Shown piece after piece: positions 1-9,221 of a DNA stretch of 64,000 nt. Where the stretch lies: assembly GCF_000482245.1 (NCBI RefSeq), contig NZ_AWNH01000078.1:62001-126000 (forward strand), in the 5' to 3' direction. Positions within the stretch are counted from its first letter, which is position 1. Each line of letters opens with the position of its first letter. Made by a program: the position numbers and the translations under genes. The notes below the pieces were generated by a model. That model ran no database searches and was not told the DNA's origin. It saw nothing but the letters and a program-made list of their open reading frames with translations. The DNA comes from Leptolyngbya sp. Heron Island J. GTDB taxonomy: Bacteria > Cyanobacteriota > Cyanobacteriia > Phormidesmidales > Phormidesmidaceae.

Positions 1-346
1 GAGCAGAGTGTCATCAAAACCGATCACACCCACGAGTAATATACGGATTTAATCAGCAGATAGAGAAAATAATCATTAGAGCTGAAAGAAAAGCCTAATG
101 TCCCAACCATCAGCCAGGTCAGATTAGGTCAAAACCCCGCCTATCTTTTGCCCAATCGGTCCAAAGCAGTTCTCAATAAACACAATTATCAGGTTCAGCA
201 GGTCTGTCCTGTTCAATTGCCCTGTTTGATCACCTATATCAGCCGCAAGTGTTTCTGAAACGGACACTTGTGACATCGCTAATCCTAAAGCCAAGGCTGC
301 TACTCATAGCATACCAGTGTCAGCGCAAAAACTTTTAAAAGCAGAA

Positions 347-385
347 AGGGTACCGACGACTGGCCGTGTTTCGTCTCGGTACCCT
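347..385 (-). terminator. Hairpin downstream of the DALR-domain gene
   Basis: A 10-bp perfect stem (347-356 with 376-385) closes a 19-base loop. Read on the minus strand the hairpin is followed by a T-rich stretch. It lies about 90 bases after the stop of the minus-strand gene that ends at 475, so it is a plausible Rho-independent terminator for it. The rest of 1-474 shows no convincing gene. Confidence 0.4.
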
Positions 386-474
386 CACTGGTTCGCTCCT
401 CACACACATCCATAAATTTAGGACATATTGCCGAATTTGTCATCCCCCCTGCCAGATTTTCATGTTTACAGAGC

Positions 475-1290
475 TTAAAACTGCTCAGTTAGCGAGTATC
501 CAAGCTTCTGATTGAGCGTCTGTAACAGCACAATTTGAATCGGTTCCAACCAATAATTGACGGCCTGTGCTTCCGGTGACAGTCTAACTAAACCAATACA
601 CTTTTCTAATGCCATCACCAGCTGCTGCGTTTGCTGTAGTAGCTGGGGCCGCTTGCTCTGGTGCCAGCTATCGCAAATGTCCAGCAAGCAATGGATCAGG
701 TGATGGATTGGTTGGAATGGCATCAGAAAGTTGGCTTGATAGGCCTGGGGCGATATCGTTGATGCCACATCTATTGGATGGCATCGCTGCCAGCGGCAAC
801 ATAGCTCATACCCGGACTGGAGCTGCCAGAGTTGCTCTGAGGCAATTGGGTACGGGGGCACCTGTGGGGTGCAAGAGACTGGCCACTGACACAACTGTTG
901 CTGCCATTGCCAAATCCCTGCTTCAGAAATCATAAACTCCAACCAATTGTGCTCGGTCTGGCGAATGCTTGACCATATGGGCTGTGGTGTTTGTTCCTGT
1001 AATCGTGACAGCAGTATTGCGGCAATATCATCGGCCGGTTGCTGCCAAATTTTTTCCAACTTCCGTGGAATTGCAGAAATATATGTAACTGTTTTGTTAC
1101 AGTTAATTTTTTTTAAGGGAATATTCTGATGACAAATCTGTGTGGTTTTACCGATGCTTAATAAAACTGCTGAATATCTAAGGGGAGTATGAAGGTTTGA
1201 CCTAGGTATATCTTGATTAGTGGGATTAAGAACTTCAATCGAGGAAGCTAGATTAGACTGCAATGTCCGTTTTAACGAAAACCATGTCAT
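475..1290 (-). CDS. DALR anticodon-binding-domain-like protein
   Basis: A 271-residue protein with no synthetase catalytic core. From about residue 155 to the end it resembles the C-terminal DALR domain of arginyl-tRNA synthetase: a GYELCCRW segment sits where ArgS has its YAHARC-like helix, followed by Trp/Leu/His-rich helices and a closing LNQKLGYSL segment like the ArgS C-terminus. The first 80 residues are low in recognisable signal. Stand-alone DALR proteins occur in cyanobacteria, but their role is not known to me. The ATG at 1288-1290 is the only good start. The domain call is from pattern, not alignment, and could be wrong. Confidence 0.55.
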   Translation of the reverse strand: MTWFSLKRTLQSNLASSIEVLNPTNQDIPRSNLHTPLRYSAVLLSIGKTTQICHQNIPLKKINCNKTVTYISAIPRKLEKIWQQPADDIAAILLSRLQEQTPQPIWSSIRQTEHNWLEFMISEAGIWQWQQQLCQWPVSCTPQVPPYPIASEQLWQLQSGYELCCRWQRCHPIDVASTISPQAYQANFLMPFQPIHHLIHCLLDICDSWHQSKRPQLLQQTQQLVMALEKCIGLVRLSPEAQAVNYWLEPIQIVLLQTLNQKLGYSLTEQF

Positions 1291-1667
1291 ATTTGTATTG
1301 ACTAGCTAAAGGAATAAACTGAGAGCTGTTCTGTCATTTTTTAGCTTTAGCGAATATTTAAGATTGAATTTCAATGCTCTACTTCAATAAAAGCTGAAGT
1401 AAATATAAAGAAGCCAATTTTAGGGTGCCAACCAAATTGCTCGTTTGTATTAATGTACTTGGCGTATTTGTTTCGTATACTGATCGTGGTTTTACGGTTG
1501 ACAAGTACGACGGCTCCTTGGTAAGCGGCATAGGGCTTTAACTTACTTCTTTTTAATTTGCATAAGTAATTGTTTTCAGGGCGTATCGCTAACTGGAGTT
1601 TTCTTAAATCGAAGGCTTTCCAGAATGTTTGTTTTGTCTACGAACTCTATGGCTTGACACTAGGTAA
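1291..1667. other. Divergent intergenic region, no gene seen
   Basis: This 377-base AT-rich region separates a minus-strand gene from the plus-strand Crp/Fnr regulator. A TTGACA at about 1498-1503 could be a -35 element for the regulator, but no convincing -10 box follows at the right spacing. No RNA gene or repeat was recognised. Confidence 0.4.
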
Positions 1668-2414
1668 ATGACACTATCTGAATTATCGACAACTTCCAGC
1701 ACCTTCCCCATGTCCTCATCTATCCCATCAGATGACGCTCGGCCATTTCATGTATGGCAACGTATTCTGGATTGGGCCCAAGAGCACTATCGATGCCGCA
1801 CCTTTAGCAAAGATGAACGAATTCCGACTCGTCCGGGATTGCTTTATTTAGTTCAACAAGGTGCTGTGCGTTTGGTGGGGAGCGCCCAGGTCAGCGCCAC
1901 CCTAAAGCAGCAGAAGAGTGCGTCTGCAAGGGTGCCGTTAGTCGCTGCTGAAGAAGCCTTTCTAGGGTTTGTTGGTGCAGGGCAACCATTTGAAATCGTA
2001 GCGCAGCCGCCCTTTACCTTACAAAGCTTTTCCCATGTAGATCAGACAACCATTGTCTGGCTTTATTGGAATGATTTGGATACGTGGCCTCACTTCCGGC
2101 GTGAGGTACTCGATGCGTTCCGCCGTCAGCATCAGCGTAAGTTGCTTTGGTTAAGTACCTTGGGGCAGCGCCGTACCATTGATCGGCTATTGGGTTTTCT
2201 AACTTTGCTGGTGGATGAATATGGTGAGCCTTGTGAAAATGGCTACTATCTTCCTTTTCCCTTAACCCATGCTCAAATTGGTAGCGCCATTGGGTCAACT
2301 CGGGTAACCGTAACCCGACTCATGGGTAAACTACGGCAGCGGGGATTGATTCAGAGCCATGGTGAGAATCTCATCAGTATTCCCTTTGGTGCTAGCTTAA
2401 AGCAGCAGGGCTAG
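1668..2414 (+). CDS. Crp/Fnr-family transcriptional regulator
   Basis: 248 residues. Residues about 40-140 form a cyclic-nucleotide-binding-like beta-roll (LLYLVQQGAVRLVG, then FLGFVGAGQPFEIVA). A long dimerisation helix follows (FRRQHQRKLLWLSTLGQR), then a winged helix from about 180 with recognition-helix region IGSTRVTVTRLMGKLRQRG. This is the usual domain order of the family. The beta-roll lacks an obvious cAMP phosphate-binding PxGExxGE loop, so the effector is unlikely to be cAMP. It is transcribed alone, divergent from the upstream gene and convergent with the kinase gene. Target genes cannot be read from the sequence. Confidence 0.85.
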   Translation: MTLSELSTTSSTFPMSSSIPSDDARPFHVWQRILDWAQEHYRCRTFSKDERIPTRPGLLYLVQQGAVRLVGSAQVSATLKQQKSASARVPLVAAEEAFLGFVGAGQPFEIVAQPPFTLQSFSHVDQTTIVWLYWNDLDTWPHFRREVLDAFRRQHQRKLLWLSTLGQRRTIDRLLGFLTLLVDEYGEPCENGYYLPFPLTHAQIGSAIGSTRVTVTRLMGKLRQRGLIQSHGENLISIPFGASLKQQG

Positions 2415-2479
2415 GGAGAGTTGCTCCTTTCTTTCTTTGGTTTAATTAAAAATTTAGGGTTTGTTCGGCTGGGCTCAAG

Positions 2480-4486
2480 CTAGCGTAGCTGGGCAAATCC
2501 TATTTCATTTAAGGCTGTCTGTCCTTCTGCAGATAAAAGCAGCTCTGCATAGAGTCGACCAATTGGGGCGGCGGTATTGGCGACTATATAAATTTGGCGC
2601 GTTAAAGGATAATCCCCTGAGGCAAATCCTTGTAGGTTTGGTTGGTTGCGCTGATTGGGGCAATTGCCCAGGTCAATATAGGGTGGCTGATAGGAAGGTT
2701 GCTGATCGATAGAAATTGGTTTGACTGTACATTGACCAATAACTTCTGGTGCTGATGCAAAATAAACAGCGCCGGGTGTATCAGCGGTAAGACGGAGTGC
2801 TTCGGTTGTGCTGTTACTCCGTTGAATATTTGGGGCCAGAGCTTCTCCGTCGAGTACGCTTTGGCGAAAAAACATGACGGTGCCGCCTGTATCATCGCGG
2901 GAAATCGGCATGATCGGCAGGTCTGGACCGTCTAGCTGTTGCCAATTATTGACACGTCCGATGTAGATATCTCGGAGGTTGGTCTGACTTAAATTGGTCA
3001 GTGGTAGCTCTGTATGGAGAACGACAGCTACCCCTTCAATTGCTACAGGAATTTCTTGTAATGTGATGCCCTGTTGCCGGGCTTGTTGCTTTTCGGCTTG
3101 AGTCAGGGGGCGAGATGTTTGAGCAAAATCGAGTTCGCCATCAATGAGCATTTGAATGCCGATAGATGACCCTGGGGCTTGATTGACTGGCTCTTTGTAG
3201 AGCAGTTGTAATCCTGGTAACGCTTGCTCGATCTTCGGGTCGATTGCGCCTCGAATCGATGCCCAGGTGGTACTGCCACCGTAGGTGAATTGTCCGGTGG
3301 GAACATCAATATCTGTAAACTTTGCGGCTGATGAAATGGCTGATAGCTGAGAAGTGTCGAGTAGTCTTTTTTGTCTAATCCACCAGCCTCCTCCAGTTGT
3401 TAGAACCACTAGTAGGGCAATGCCCAACATCCACTGGGGACGTAGTGCTCTTGGTTTGGCTGGTGGCAACGTTGCCGCGTTTGATATAGGTGTGGGCGGA
3501 ATGGTGGTTGCAGGTGGTGGGGATGGCGGTTTGGGTTGAGGAGTTTTAGGGATTAAGACCGTTAGGGCTTCTTGCGCTCTGCTGTATCGATCTTTGGGAC
3601 TGGTGCTCAGTAACTTGTCGAGGACGAGGGCCAGGTTTTTATCCTTGAGCGTGACATGCTTTTGCCAGAGCCATTGGTTACTGTAGCTGTCAAACAGTTC
3701 TGCTGTTTCTTTTCCGGTCAATAAAACAATGCAGGTGACGGCCAGTGAATAGAGGTCGGAAGCTGGAAATACTTGACCACCGGTAACCTGTTCTGGCGGT
3801 GCATAGCCCGTGGTATAGATGCCGGTCGAGCGGGTTGATGATGTGGCTCCAGTGACCTGTTTAACTGCGCCAAAGTCCAACAGATACAGCTGATTATCAA
3901 CCGTTTTCATGATATTGGAGGGCTTAATATCGCGGTGAATAGCGCCGTTACTGTGGACAAATTCTAAGACCTTGAGGGTAGAGATTAACGTTGCCTTGAC
4001 AGCTCCCTCCGGTAGAGAGCCTCGTCGCTCTAAAATTTGCTCAAGGTCTTCCCCATCGATAAACTCTTGAACCAGGTAAAAGTATTCTTCGTCGTTGCCC
4101 GATGAGGGGGATTTCACAACGATGGGGAAATAGGCATAGAGATCGGGAATTTGCGGATGTTGATTGCCCAGGCGTTCTAAGACTTCGGCCTCACGTGCAA
4201 AGAGTTTTTGGGCGATCTGTAGTTGCTGCTGGTTGAGTTGGGCTGAGGGTTGAAAGAGTTTGACGACGCAGGGACGTAGAGTAGGGGTGTCGCGATCGCA
4301 CGCATAATAGGCTGTCCCAAATCCTCCCTGCCCCAGAAGCCGCTGCGGCAAATAGCGCCCCCTCAAAATCAGCGGCATGCCACAGTTAGTACAAAACAGC
4401 TGGGAAGCTGTTTGAATCGAATCCTTTAGATCAGGATGAAAATTAACTGGCCGAGAACATCCAGGCCGGGTGCAGTGTAATTGCAT
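2480..4486 (-). CDS. Ser/Thr protein kinase fused to PstS-like sensor domain
   Basis: 668 residues in four parts. Residues 1-40 hold a zinc-ribbon (C5, C10, C32, C35). A eukaryotic-type kinase domain spans about 44-310, with glycine loop LGQGGFGTAY, a VVKLF beta-3 lysine, catalytic loop HRDIKPSN and DFG. A Pro-rich linker leads to one membrane segment near 350-370 (GIALLVVLTTGGGWW). The last about 260 residues resemble the phosphate-binding protein PstS (FTYGGSTTW, SSIGIQMLIDGELDFAQTSR, ISRDDTGGT). All active-site motifs are present, so it is probably an active membrane kinase whose outer domain senses an anion or small ligand; that sensing role is inference. It is a single gene, convergent with the Crp-type regulator. 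Confidence 0.9.
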   Translation of the reverse strand: MQLHCTRPGCSRPVNFHPDLKDSIQTASQLFCTNCGMPLILRGRYLPQRLLGQGGFGTAYYACDRDTPTLRPCVVKLFQPSAQLNQQQLQIAQKLFAREAEVLERLGNQHPQIPDLYAYFPIVVKSPSSGNDEEYFYLVQEFIDGEDLEQILERRGSLPEGAVKATLISTLKVLEFVHSNGAIHRDIKPSNIMKTVDNQLYLLDFGAVKQVTGATSSTRSTGIYTTGYAPPEQVTGGQVFPASDLYSLAVTCIVLLTGKETAELFDSYSNQWLWQKHVTLKDKNLALVLDKLLSTSPKDRYSRAQEALTVLIPKTPQPKPPSPPPATTIPPTPISNAATLPPAKPRALRPQWMLGIALLVVLTTGGGWWIRQKRLLDTSQLSAISSAAKFTDIDVPTGQFTYGGSTTWASIRGAIDPKIEQALPGLQLLYKEPVNQAPGSSIGIQMLIDGELDFAQTSRPLTQAEKQQARQQGITLQEIPVAIEGVAVVLHTELPLTNLSQTNLRDIYIGRVNNWQQLDGPDLPIMPISRDDTGGTVMFFRQSVLDGEALAPNIQRSNSTTEALRLTADTPGAVYFASAPEVIGQCTVKPISIDQQPSYQPPYIDLGNCPNQRNQPNLQGFASGDYPLTRQIYIVANTAAPIGRLYAELLLSAEGQTALNEIGFAQLR

Positions 4487-4565
4487 GGAGCAACAACGTG
4501 ACGACGCATTAAATTGGTACGCCTAAAAATAAATTGGCAATGCCCAAGAACATCCTACCCATAGC

Positions 4566-5621
4566 TTAACTATTCTCTTCTATGGGAGCTTGTTCAGCTT
4601 GCTTTTCGTCTATGGGTTTGCCGTTGCCGCTGGATTTAAGGGGCGATGTCTGATTGCCGCCATTCTTTTTGCGATCGGGCCGATGGTCAAAATCAATCTC
4701 TCGATTCGTAAACTGGGGCAAAATTTCCTTAGTAAATGCTCCAGCTGCCGTTGAACGATAGCGATTGGGATTAAAAATGACCGATAGGGTGCGTTTGACC
4801 ACAACTGAATCGATTTTGGCCCGGTGTAATACTCCCATTTGCAACTCTTTCTCAATAGCTGAGATTGAGACAAAAGCCACTCCCAAACCAGACTGAACTG
4901 CGTTTTTGATAGCTTCGATCGAATTGAGTTCCATCTCGACACGCAAACGGCGCGTTTCAATGCCACAGCGCGTTAAAACCTGATCAATCACCTTACGAAT
5001 GGTGGATTGGGAGTCCAGGGAAATAAATTTAAGTTTGTAGAGATCTTCGCGCTGAATTGCCTGGCTGCTGGCCAACGGGTGAAATACCGGCATAATCAAA
5101 GCCAGTTCATCTTCCGCGTAGGGAATGATTTCCAAAGAATCCTGAAGTTCTGGGGGAACTTCACCCCCAATGATGGCTAAATCGATCTGGCCATTGCCCA
5201 CGCTCCAGGATGTCCGACGGGTCGAGTGGACATGGAGCTGCACCGCAACATCGGGATATCGCTGACGAAATAACCCGATCATCCTGGGTAGCAGATAGGT
5301 ACCTGTGGTCTGGCTGGCTCCTACGATCAAGGTTCCGCCCTGTAGCTTTTGCAGATCCTCAATGGCGCGACAGGTTTCTTGGCAGAGGCTGAGGATGCGA
5401 TCGCCATATTCCAGCAGCAAATAGCCAGCTTCTGTTAGCTGCGCCCGCCGTCCACCGCGATCAAATAGCGGTACATCCAACTGGCGCTCTAAATTTTGTA
5501 CCTGTAGACTCACCGCAGGTTGAGATACGTAGAGACTATCGGCAGCTCGCTTAAAACTGCCTTCTGCCGCAATCGCCTTAAGAATGCGCAGTTGATCTAA
5601 CGTAAACGGGAGGTCAGACAT
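4566..5621 (-). CDS. rbcR: LysR-family regulator, RbcR type
   Basis: 351 residues. The N-terminal winged helix ([36 protein letters not shown]) is the cyanobacterial/plastid RbcR (Ycf30) type, which controls RuBisCO genes. The effector-binding domain follows to about residue 300 ([17 protein letters not shown] at its start). The last about 45 residues are a charged tail rich in Lys, Asn, Gln and Glu, typical of unstructured extensions. No rbc genes lie nearby, so regulation is in trans. NdhR/CmpR paralogues are the main alternative, but the N-terminus fits RbcR best. Confidence 0.8.
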   Translation of the reverse strand: MSDLPFTLDQLRILKAIAAEGSFKRAADSLYVSQPAVSLQVQNLERQLDVPLFDRGGRRAQLTEAGYLLLEYGDRILSLCQETCRAIEDLQKLQGGTLIVGASQTTGTYLLPRMIGLFRQRYPDVAVQLHVHSTRRTSWSVGNGQIDLAIIGGEVPPELQDSLEIIPYAEDELALIMPVFHPLASSQAIQREDLYKLKFISLDSQSTIRKVIDQVLTRCGIETRRLRVEMELNSIEAIKNAVQSGLGVAFVSISAIEKELQMGVLHRAKIDSVVVKRTLSVIFNPNRYRSTAAGAFTKEILPQFTNREIDFDHRPDRKKNGGNQTSPLKSSGNGKPIDEKQAEQAPIEENS

Positions 5622-5897
5622 AACGGTTAAGGTGTCAACGCCGGTACTTCAAGAAAATCCGTGGCACGATCATTAGAAGTGGATGGCAGCAGTACTTCGT
5701 AATATTTAACAGATAAAGCAACAGAGATGGCTGCTTAGCACACTAGAGTCTACAGGATACGTAGATCATTCATTCCTCATGAGGGGAGAATAACTCAAAA
5801 CGTTAACTAAAGTATTTGTTTGTGAGGAAATGTTTTAAAGCTTCTCTGTTTACTGATTGCCTTTATTCATATTCCATCTGCACCTAATCTTGCTGAT

Positions 5898-6635
5898 ATG
5901 CAGTGTCAATTAATTCAAAACTTTCTAAACCTGCCCGGTATTATTGGATTTAGTTTGATGCCCTTGAATGATCCATCTGGTCATGCCTACAGCGTTGGAT
6001 TTCCCCAGGGGAATGGCCCGGATCAGCAGCCGCTATTGTTGCAAGGAATTCAGCAAATTATCAAAACAACGCCCACATCGCTTGAATTTTGCATGTTTCA
6101 ATTTGGTTCCTATCAGGTGGAACTGCATAAGGTAGAAAGCGGGGCAGTGTTACTGGTTTTTAGTGAAGGCCTCCTTTCCAGTCAATATTCCAAGTCGGTC
6201 AGTGAGTTGATGCAGTTTATTAAAGCTGATTACTCAGCTCTAGTAGAAAGCATACGGTCTATTGGTGTTGAGGATGTGGTGCGTGCCTCGACATTTTCTA
6301 CTTCCATGCAGACCGCCAGTCTAGCCGATGTTGTCGCTGCTATGAATAGTCTTAGCCATGTCACGAGCCGATACTTAGGACCACAGCTGGTAGCTAATCA
6401 TTGGCGGACTCATCAATCACAGGACACTCGCTGGCTAAAGAAATTTCGCATCTCTGTAGACGGCACTATTAGTGTCATTGATATGGACCAACAGCTATCA
6501 CCAGAACAGCTGGCAGCCATTCGCCTGTGGACTCAACAGTTTCATCAGCGATGTACCCGGATTATTCGCGACTACGACGTATTGGTTGAGCAAACACTGC
6601 CAGCACAGCATTGGCAGTTGTTGTTTGGAGGGTAG
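5898..6635 (+). CDS. Conserved hypothetical protein upstream of ferredoxin
   Basis: 245 residues, soluble, no signal peptide. The N-terminal about 100 residues alternate strands and helices (GIIGFSLMPLNDPSG, VELHKVESGAVLLVF) in a way reminiscent of a roadblock/LC7 or profilin-like fold, but I do not recognise the family. The stop is 5 bases before the ferredoxin ATG, and the ferredoxin ribosome site lies inside this gene's last codons, so the two are co-translated. A role linked to the ferredoxin is inferred from this alone. Confidence 0.7.
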   Translation: MQCQLIQNFLNLPGIIGFSLMPLNDPSGHAYSVGFPQGNGPDQQPLLLQGIQQIIKTTPTSLEFCMFQFGSYQVELHKVESGAVLLVFSEGLLSSQYSKSVSELMQFIKADYSALVESIRSIGVEDVVRASTFSTSMQTASLADVVAAMNSLSHVTSRYLGPQLVANHWRTHQSQDTRWLKKFRISVDGTISVIDMDQQLSPEQLAAIRLWTQQFHQRCTRIIRDYDVLVEQTLPAQHWQLLFGG

Positions 6636-6640
6636 CATTT

Positions 6641-7120
6641 ATGGTGAAAACAGTTCGCTTAGAACCGATTGCCCAGGAAAGTGCCGTTGAAACCAATGGC
6701 AATCTATTGTCGGTTTTGCTGCATCAGGAATTGACCGTCTTAAAGGAATGTGGCGGGCGCGGTATGTGTGCCACCTGTCATATCTATGTCAATGACGGTA
6801 TGGGGGAACTGACGCCCATTAGCCGACGAGAGCAGCGCACTCTGGCGATTATTACATCCTGTCGCGCTAACTCTCGACTTGCCTGTCAGGCCAGGGTGAA
6901 GGGCAATGGTGTGGTGGTGGAGCTGCCACCAGGCATGTATGTTAATTCCATCAAAGATGTTGAGTCTCTCATCGGTCGGCGGGCAGTGCAGGACCTATTG
7001 CATCCTTTAACCGGTGCGGTGCTTGTGGAGCAAGGAAAGCTGATTACCCGGTCGATGCTGCGTCAAATTGAAGATAGTAAGGACCTTAACTTAAACGCCT
7101 ATTTCAAACACAGTACCTAG
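6641..7120 (+). CDS. 2Fe-2S ferredoxin with C-terminal extension
   Basis: 159 residues from the ATG at 6641, which has GGAGGG 8-13 bases upstream; an earlier in-frame TTG is less likely. Four cysteines bind the cluster: C37, C43, C46 and C82. The C-x5-C-x2-C spacing is that of adrenodoxin-type ferredoxins rather than the photosynthetic PetF (C-x4-C-x2-C). About 70 residues follow the ferredoxin fold (SLIGRRAVQDLLHPLTGAVL), which I do not recognise. It forms a tight operon with the preceding hypothetical gene. It is a soluble electron carrier; its redox partner is unknown. Confidence 0.85.
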   Translation: MVKTVRLEPIAQESAVETNGNLLSVLLHQELTVLKECGGRGMCATCHIYVNDGMGELTPISRREQRTLAIITSCRANSRLACQARVKGNGVVVELPPGMYVNSIKDVESLIGRRAVQDLLHPLTGAVLVEQGKLITRSMLRQIEDSKDLNLNAYFKHST

Positions 7121-7380
7121 AAAGACGATGCTCTAGCTCAGTGTCACTGATCCATGCAGTGGCCTCGGCTACCCTAGTTAATGATCAGAAGGCAAAGCTG
7201 TAACAATCTCTTTACACTTGAAGTCTTCAAGGTCTTTTCTGAGAATACACTCTAATATTTTTATTAAGAGATTTAGTATCCTATTGAGCTTTCTGGTTAA
7301 GCATGAACCTTTAGTATGTATTCAACCAAGGCTCTCCAGGGCTAATTAACGTTTAGTATGGCTGCTTGCTTTGAATATTG

Positions 7381-8469
7381 ATGGCTGTTGATAAGTCTAA
7401 GAAGCTTAACCCCCGTCAACAACAGGTGATGCGTGCAACCGTACGTCATTATGTCTCGACAGCGGAGCCTGTAGGGTCAAAAGCGTTGCTGGAAGCCTAT
7501 GGCCTCAAGGTTAGTGCGGCAACGGTTCGGAATGTGATGGGGGCGCTGGAACGTTCTGGTTTTTTATATCAGCCCCATACATCAGCGGGACGGGTGCCTT
7601 CTGATTCTGGCTATCGTCTTTATGTGGATGAGTTAATTAAGCCTTCTAGACCAACGGCGCAGCGTATTGATCGACTTCTGGCTCAACAGCTTGACTGGCA
7701 GGGTTGGAGTATTGAAGCTTTGCTCCAGGAGGCGGCACAGATATTGGCCCACCTCAGTGGCTATGTGGCATTGGTAACGATGCCCAAGTTGGAGAACATG
7801 GTGGTTAAGCATTTACAGCTGGTACCCATTTCGGCTGAGCAAGTGCTATTGGTCGTGGTGCTTGATAGCTATGGCACCGAGTCCATGGTTGTGCGTTTGC
7901 CTAGAGGGACTACAGGGGTGGGGATTGCTCAGGATAATGAGGCTCTTGATCGCGAGCTACAAATTTTGTCTAATTTTTTGACCGCGCAGCTGCGCGGTCG
8001 TCAGCTATCTGAAATCTCTAGTTTGGACTGGGATGAAGTTGATACCGCAGAGCATCATGTGGTGGCGCTCTGTCAGGCTATTGATGATTTGAGCCAGCGT
8101 AAGCGTCAGCCCCAGACCCATATCTTGGTAACGGGTGTAGCGGATGTGTTAAATCAACCAGAGTTTTCGGAGCAAAGCCAGCTGCGTAATTTGGTTGCTT
8201 TGTTGGCTGATGGTCGAGAACAGCTGTGGCCTCTGATGTGTGCAGATGATAGCCATCCACTGAAAATTTGGATCGGAGAGGAAAATCCGCTAGAGCCGAT
8301 GCAGGGCTGTGCACTGATTTCAGCTGCTTACAACCGTGACTCCCGTCCCCTTGGCAGTGTGGGGGTGATGGGACCGACACGCATGCTCTATGAAAATACG
8401 ATCGCAGCGGTTGAAGCGACGTCCAGCTATTTATCGGAAATCATGTCGGGCTTGGATGTGAGCCAATAG
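7381..8469 (+). CDS. hrcA: Heat-inducible transcription repressor HrcA
   Basis: 362 residues from the ATG at 7381; a TTG directly before it is possible but unnecessary. HrcA represses chaperonin genes by binding the CIRCE operator. The N-terminal winged helix (RQQQVMRATVRHYVSTAEPV, SAATVRNVMGALERSGF, TSAGRVPSDSGYRLYVD) is diagnostic, followed by the GAF-like dimerisation domain. I find no CIRCE repeat upstream, so autoregulation is not evident here. The 3' end overlaps the convergent rhomboid gene by 43 bases. Confidence 0.95.
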   Translation: MAVDKSKKLNPRQQQVMRATVRHYVSTAEPVGSKALLEAYGLKVSAATVRNVMGALERSGFLYQPHTSAGRVPSDSGYRLYVDELIKPSRPTAQRIDRLLAQQLDWQGWSIEALLQEAAQILAHLSGYVALVTMPKLENMVVKHLQLVPISAEQVLLVVVLDSYGTESMVVRLPRGTTGVGIAQDNEALDRELQILSNFLTAQLRGRQLSEISSLDWDEVDTAEHHVVALCQAIDDLSQRKRQPQTHILVTGVADVLNQPEFSEQSQLRNLVALLADGREQLWPLMCADDSHPLKIWIGEENPLEPMQGCALISAAYNRDSRPLGSVGVMGPTRMLYENTIAAVEATSSYLSEIMSGLDVSQ

Positions 8470-9029
8470 GCGGCGATAATGCCACTGATCAGTCCGAACA
8501 GGTGGCTTTCCCAGGAAATGCCGGGTTGTGTCGGCAAAATTCCCCAAAACATAGCGCCATAGGTGACCAGGATAAAAAGGGATATTGCGATCGCACCCAT
8601 GGTCCGCTCATAATAGCCACGACCTAACAAAAATCCCAAATAACCAAATATCAGACCGCTGGCTCCAATATGAACCGAGCCTCCCCGACCCACTAACCAG
8701 GTGGCGGCTCCGCTGAGAAGAGTAATCATTACCGTAGCCATTATCCATGTGCCAATAGAACGCAGCATCACCCACCAGCTCAGGGTCAGCATGGGGATGG
8801 TATTGGCTATCAAATGATTAAATCCACCGTGAAGCAATGGGGCTAAAAGAATTCCCCACAGACCACCTAGGGAACGGGGACGAATACCGTATCGATCGAG
8901 GCGACCCCCGAACACCAAAAAATCTATAATTTCAATAAGCCATAGGGTAACCAAAACGATACCCAATAGCTGAAATCGGGCTGTCGTTGCAGATTTTAGC
9001 TCTGACAATAAAGGACGCTCAGATGACAT
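8427..9029 (-). CDS. Rhomboid-family intramembrane serine protease
   Basis: 200 residues with about six membrane segments. The catalytic dyad is visible: Ser in GASG (near residue 124) and His in the last-but-one helix (SWESHLFG, near 176). The HGGFNHLIAN motif in the second helix and the loop after the first helix (LDRYGIRPRSLGG) are also typical. It cleaves membrane proteins within the bilayer; the substrate is unknown. The gene end overlaps the 3' end of hrcA by 43 bases on the opposite strand. Confidence 0.9.
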   Translation of the reverse strand: MSSERPLLSELKSATTARFQLLGIVLVTLWLIEIIDFLVFGGRLDRYGIRPRSLGGLWGILLAPLLHGGFNHLIANTIPMLTLSWWVMLRSIGTWIMATVMITLLSGAATWLVGRGGSVHIGASGLIFGYLGFLLGRGYYERTMGAIAISLFILVTYGAMFWGILPTQPGISWESHLFGLISGIIAAYWLTSKPDMISDK

Positions 9030-9221
9030 ATGTGTGAGATGGCATGGGCTTAAGATGTGGGCAGCCTATACGTCTATAGGCGTATATAAGCTGCTAGCTA
9101 TAGGTTAAGCCAACTATCATGAAGTTGCCTGTTCTCGTCCTTTAAGATTGCATCCCTACCAGATTGCATTCCTACCACTTATCTCACGTTTGGTTCCCCT
9201 TCACCTCATTGACATAACAAC

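Noticed and set aside
1-474. Possible gene fragment at the left edge
   Set aside because: All frames are interrupted and no residue pattern is recognisable; only the terminator hairpin at 347-385 is supported.
7121-7380. Possible CIRCE operator upstream of hrcA
   Set aside because: No TTAGCACTC-N9-GAGTGCTAA or near match is present; only a short CACTG/CAGTG pair near 7145.
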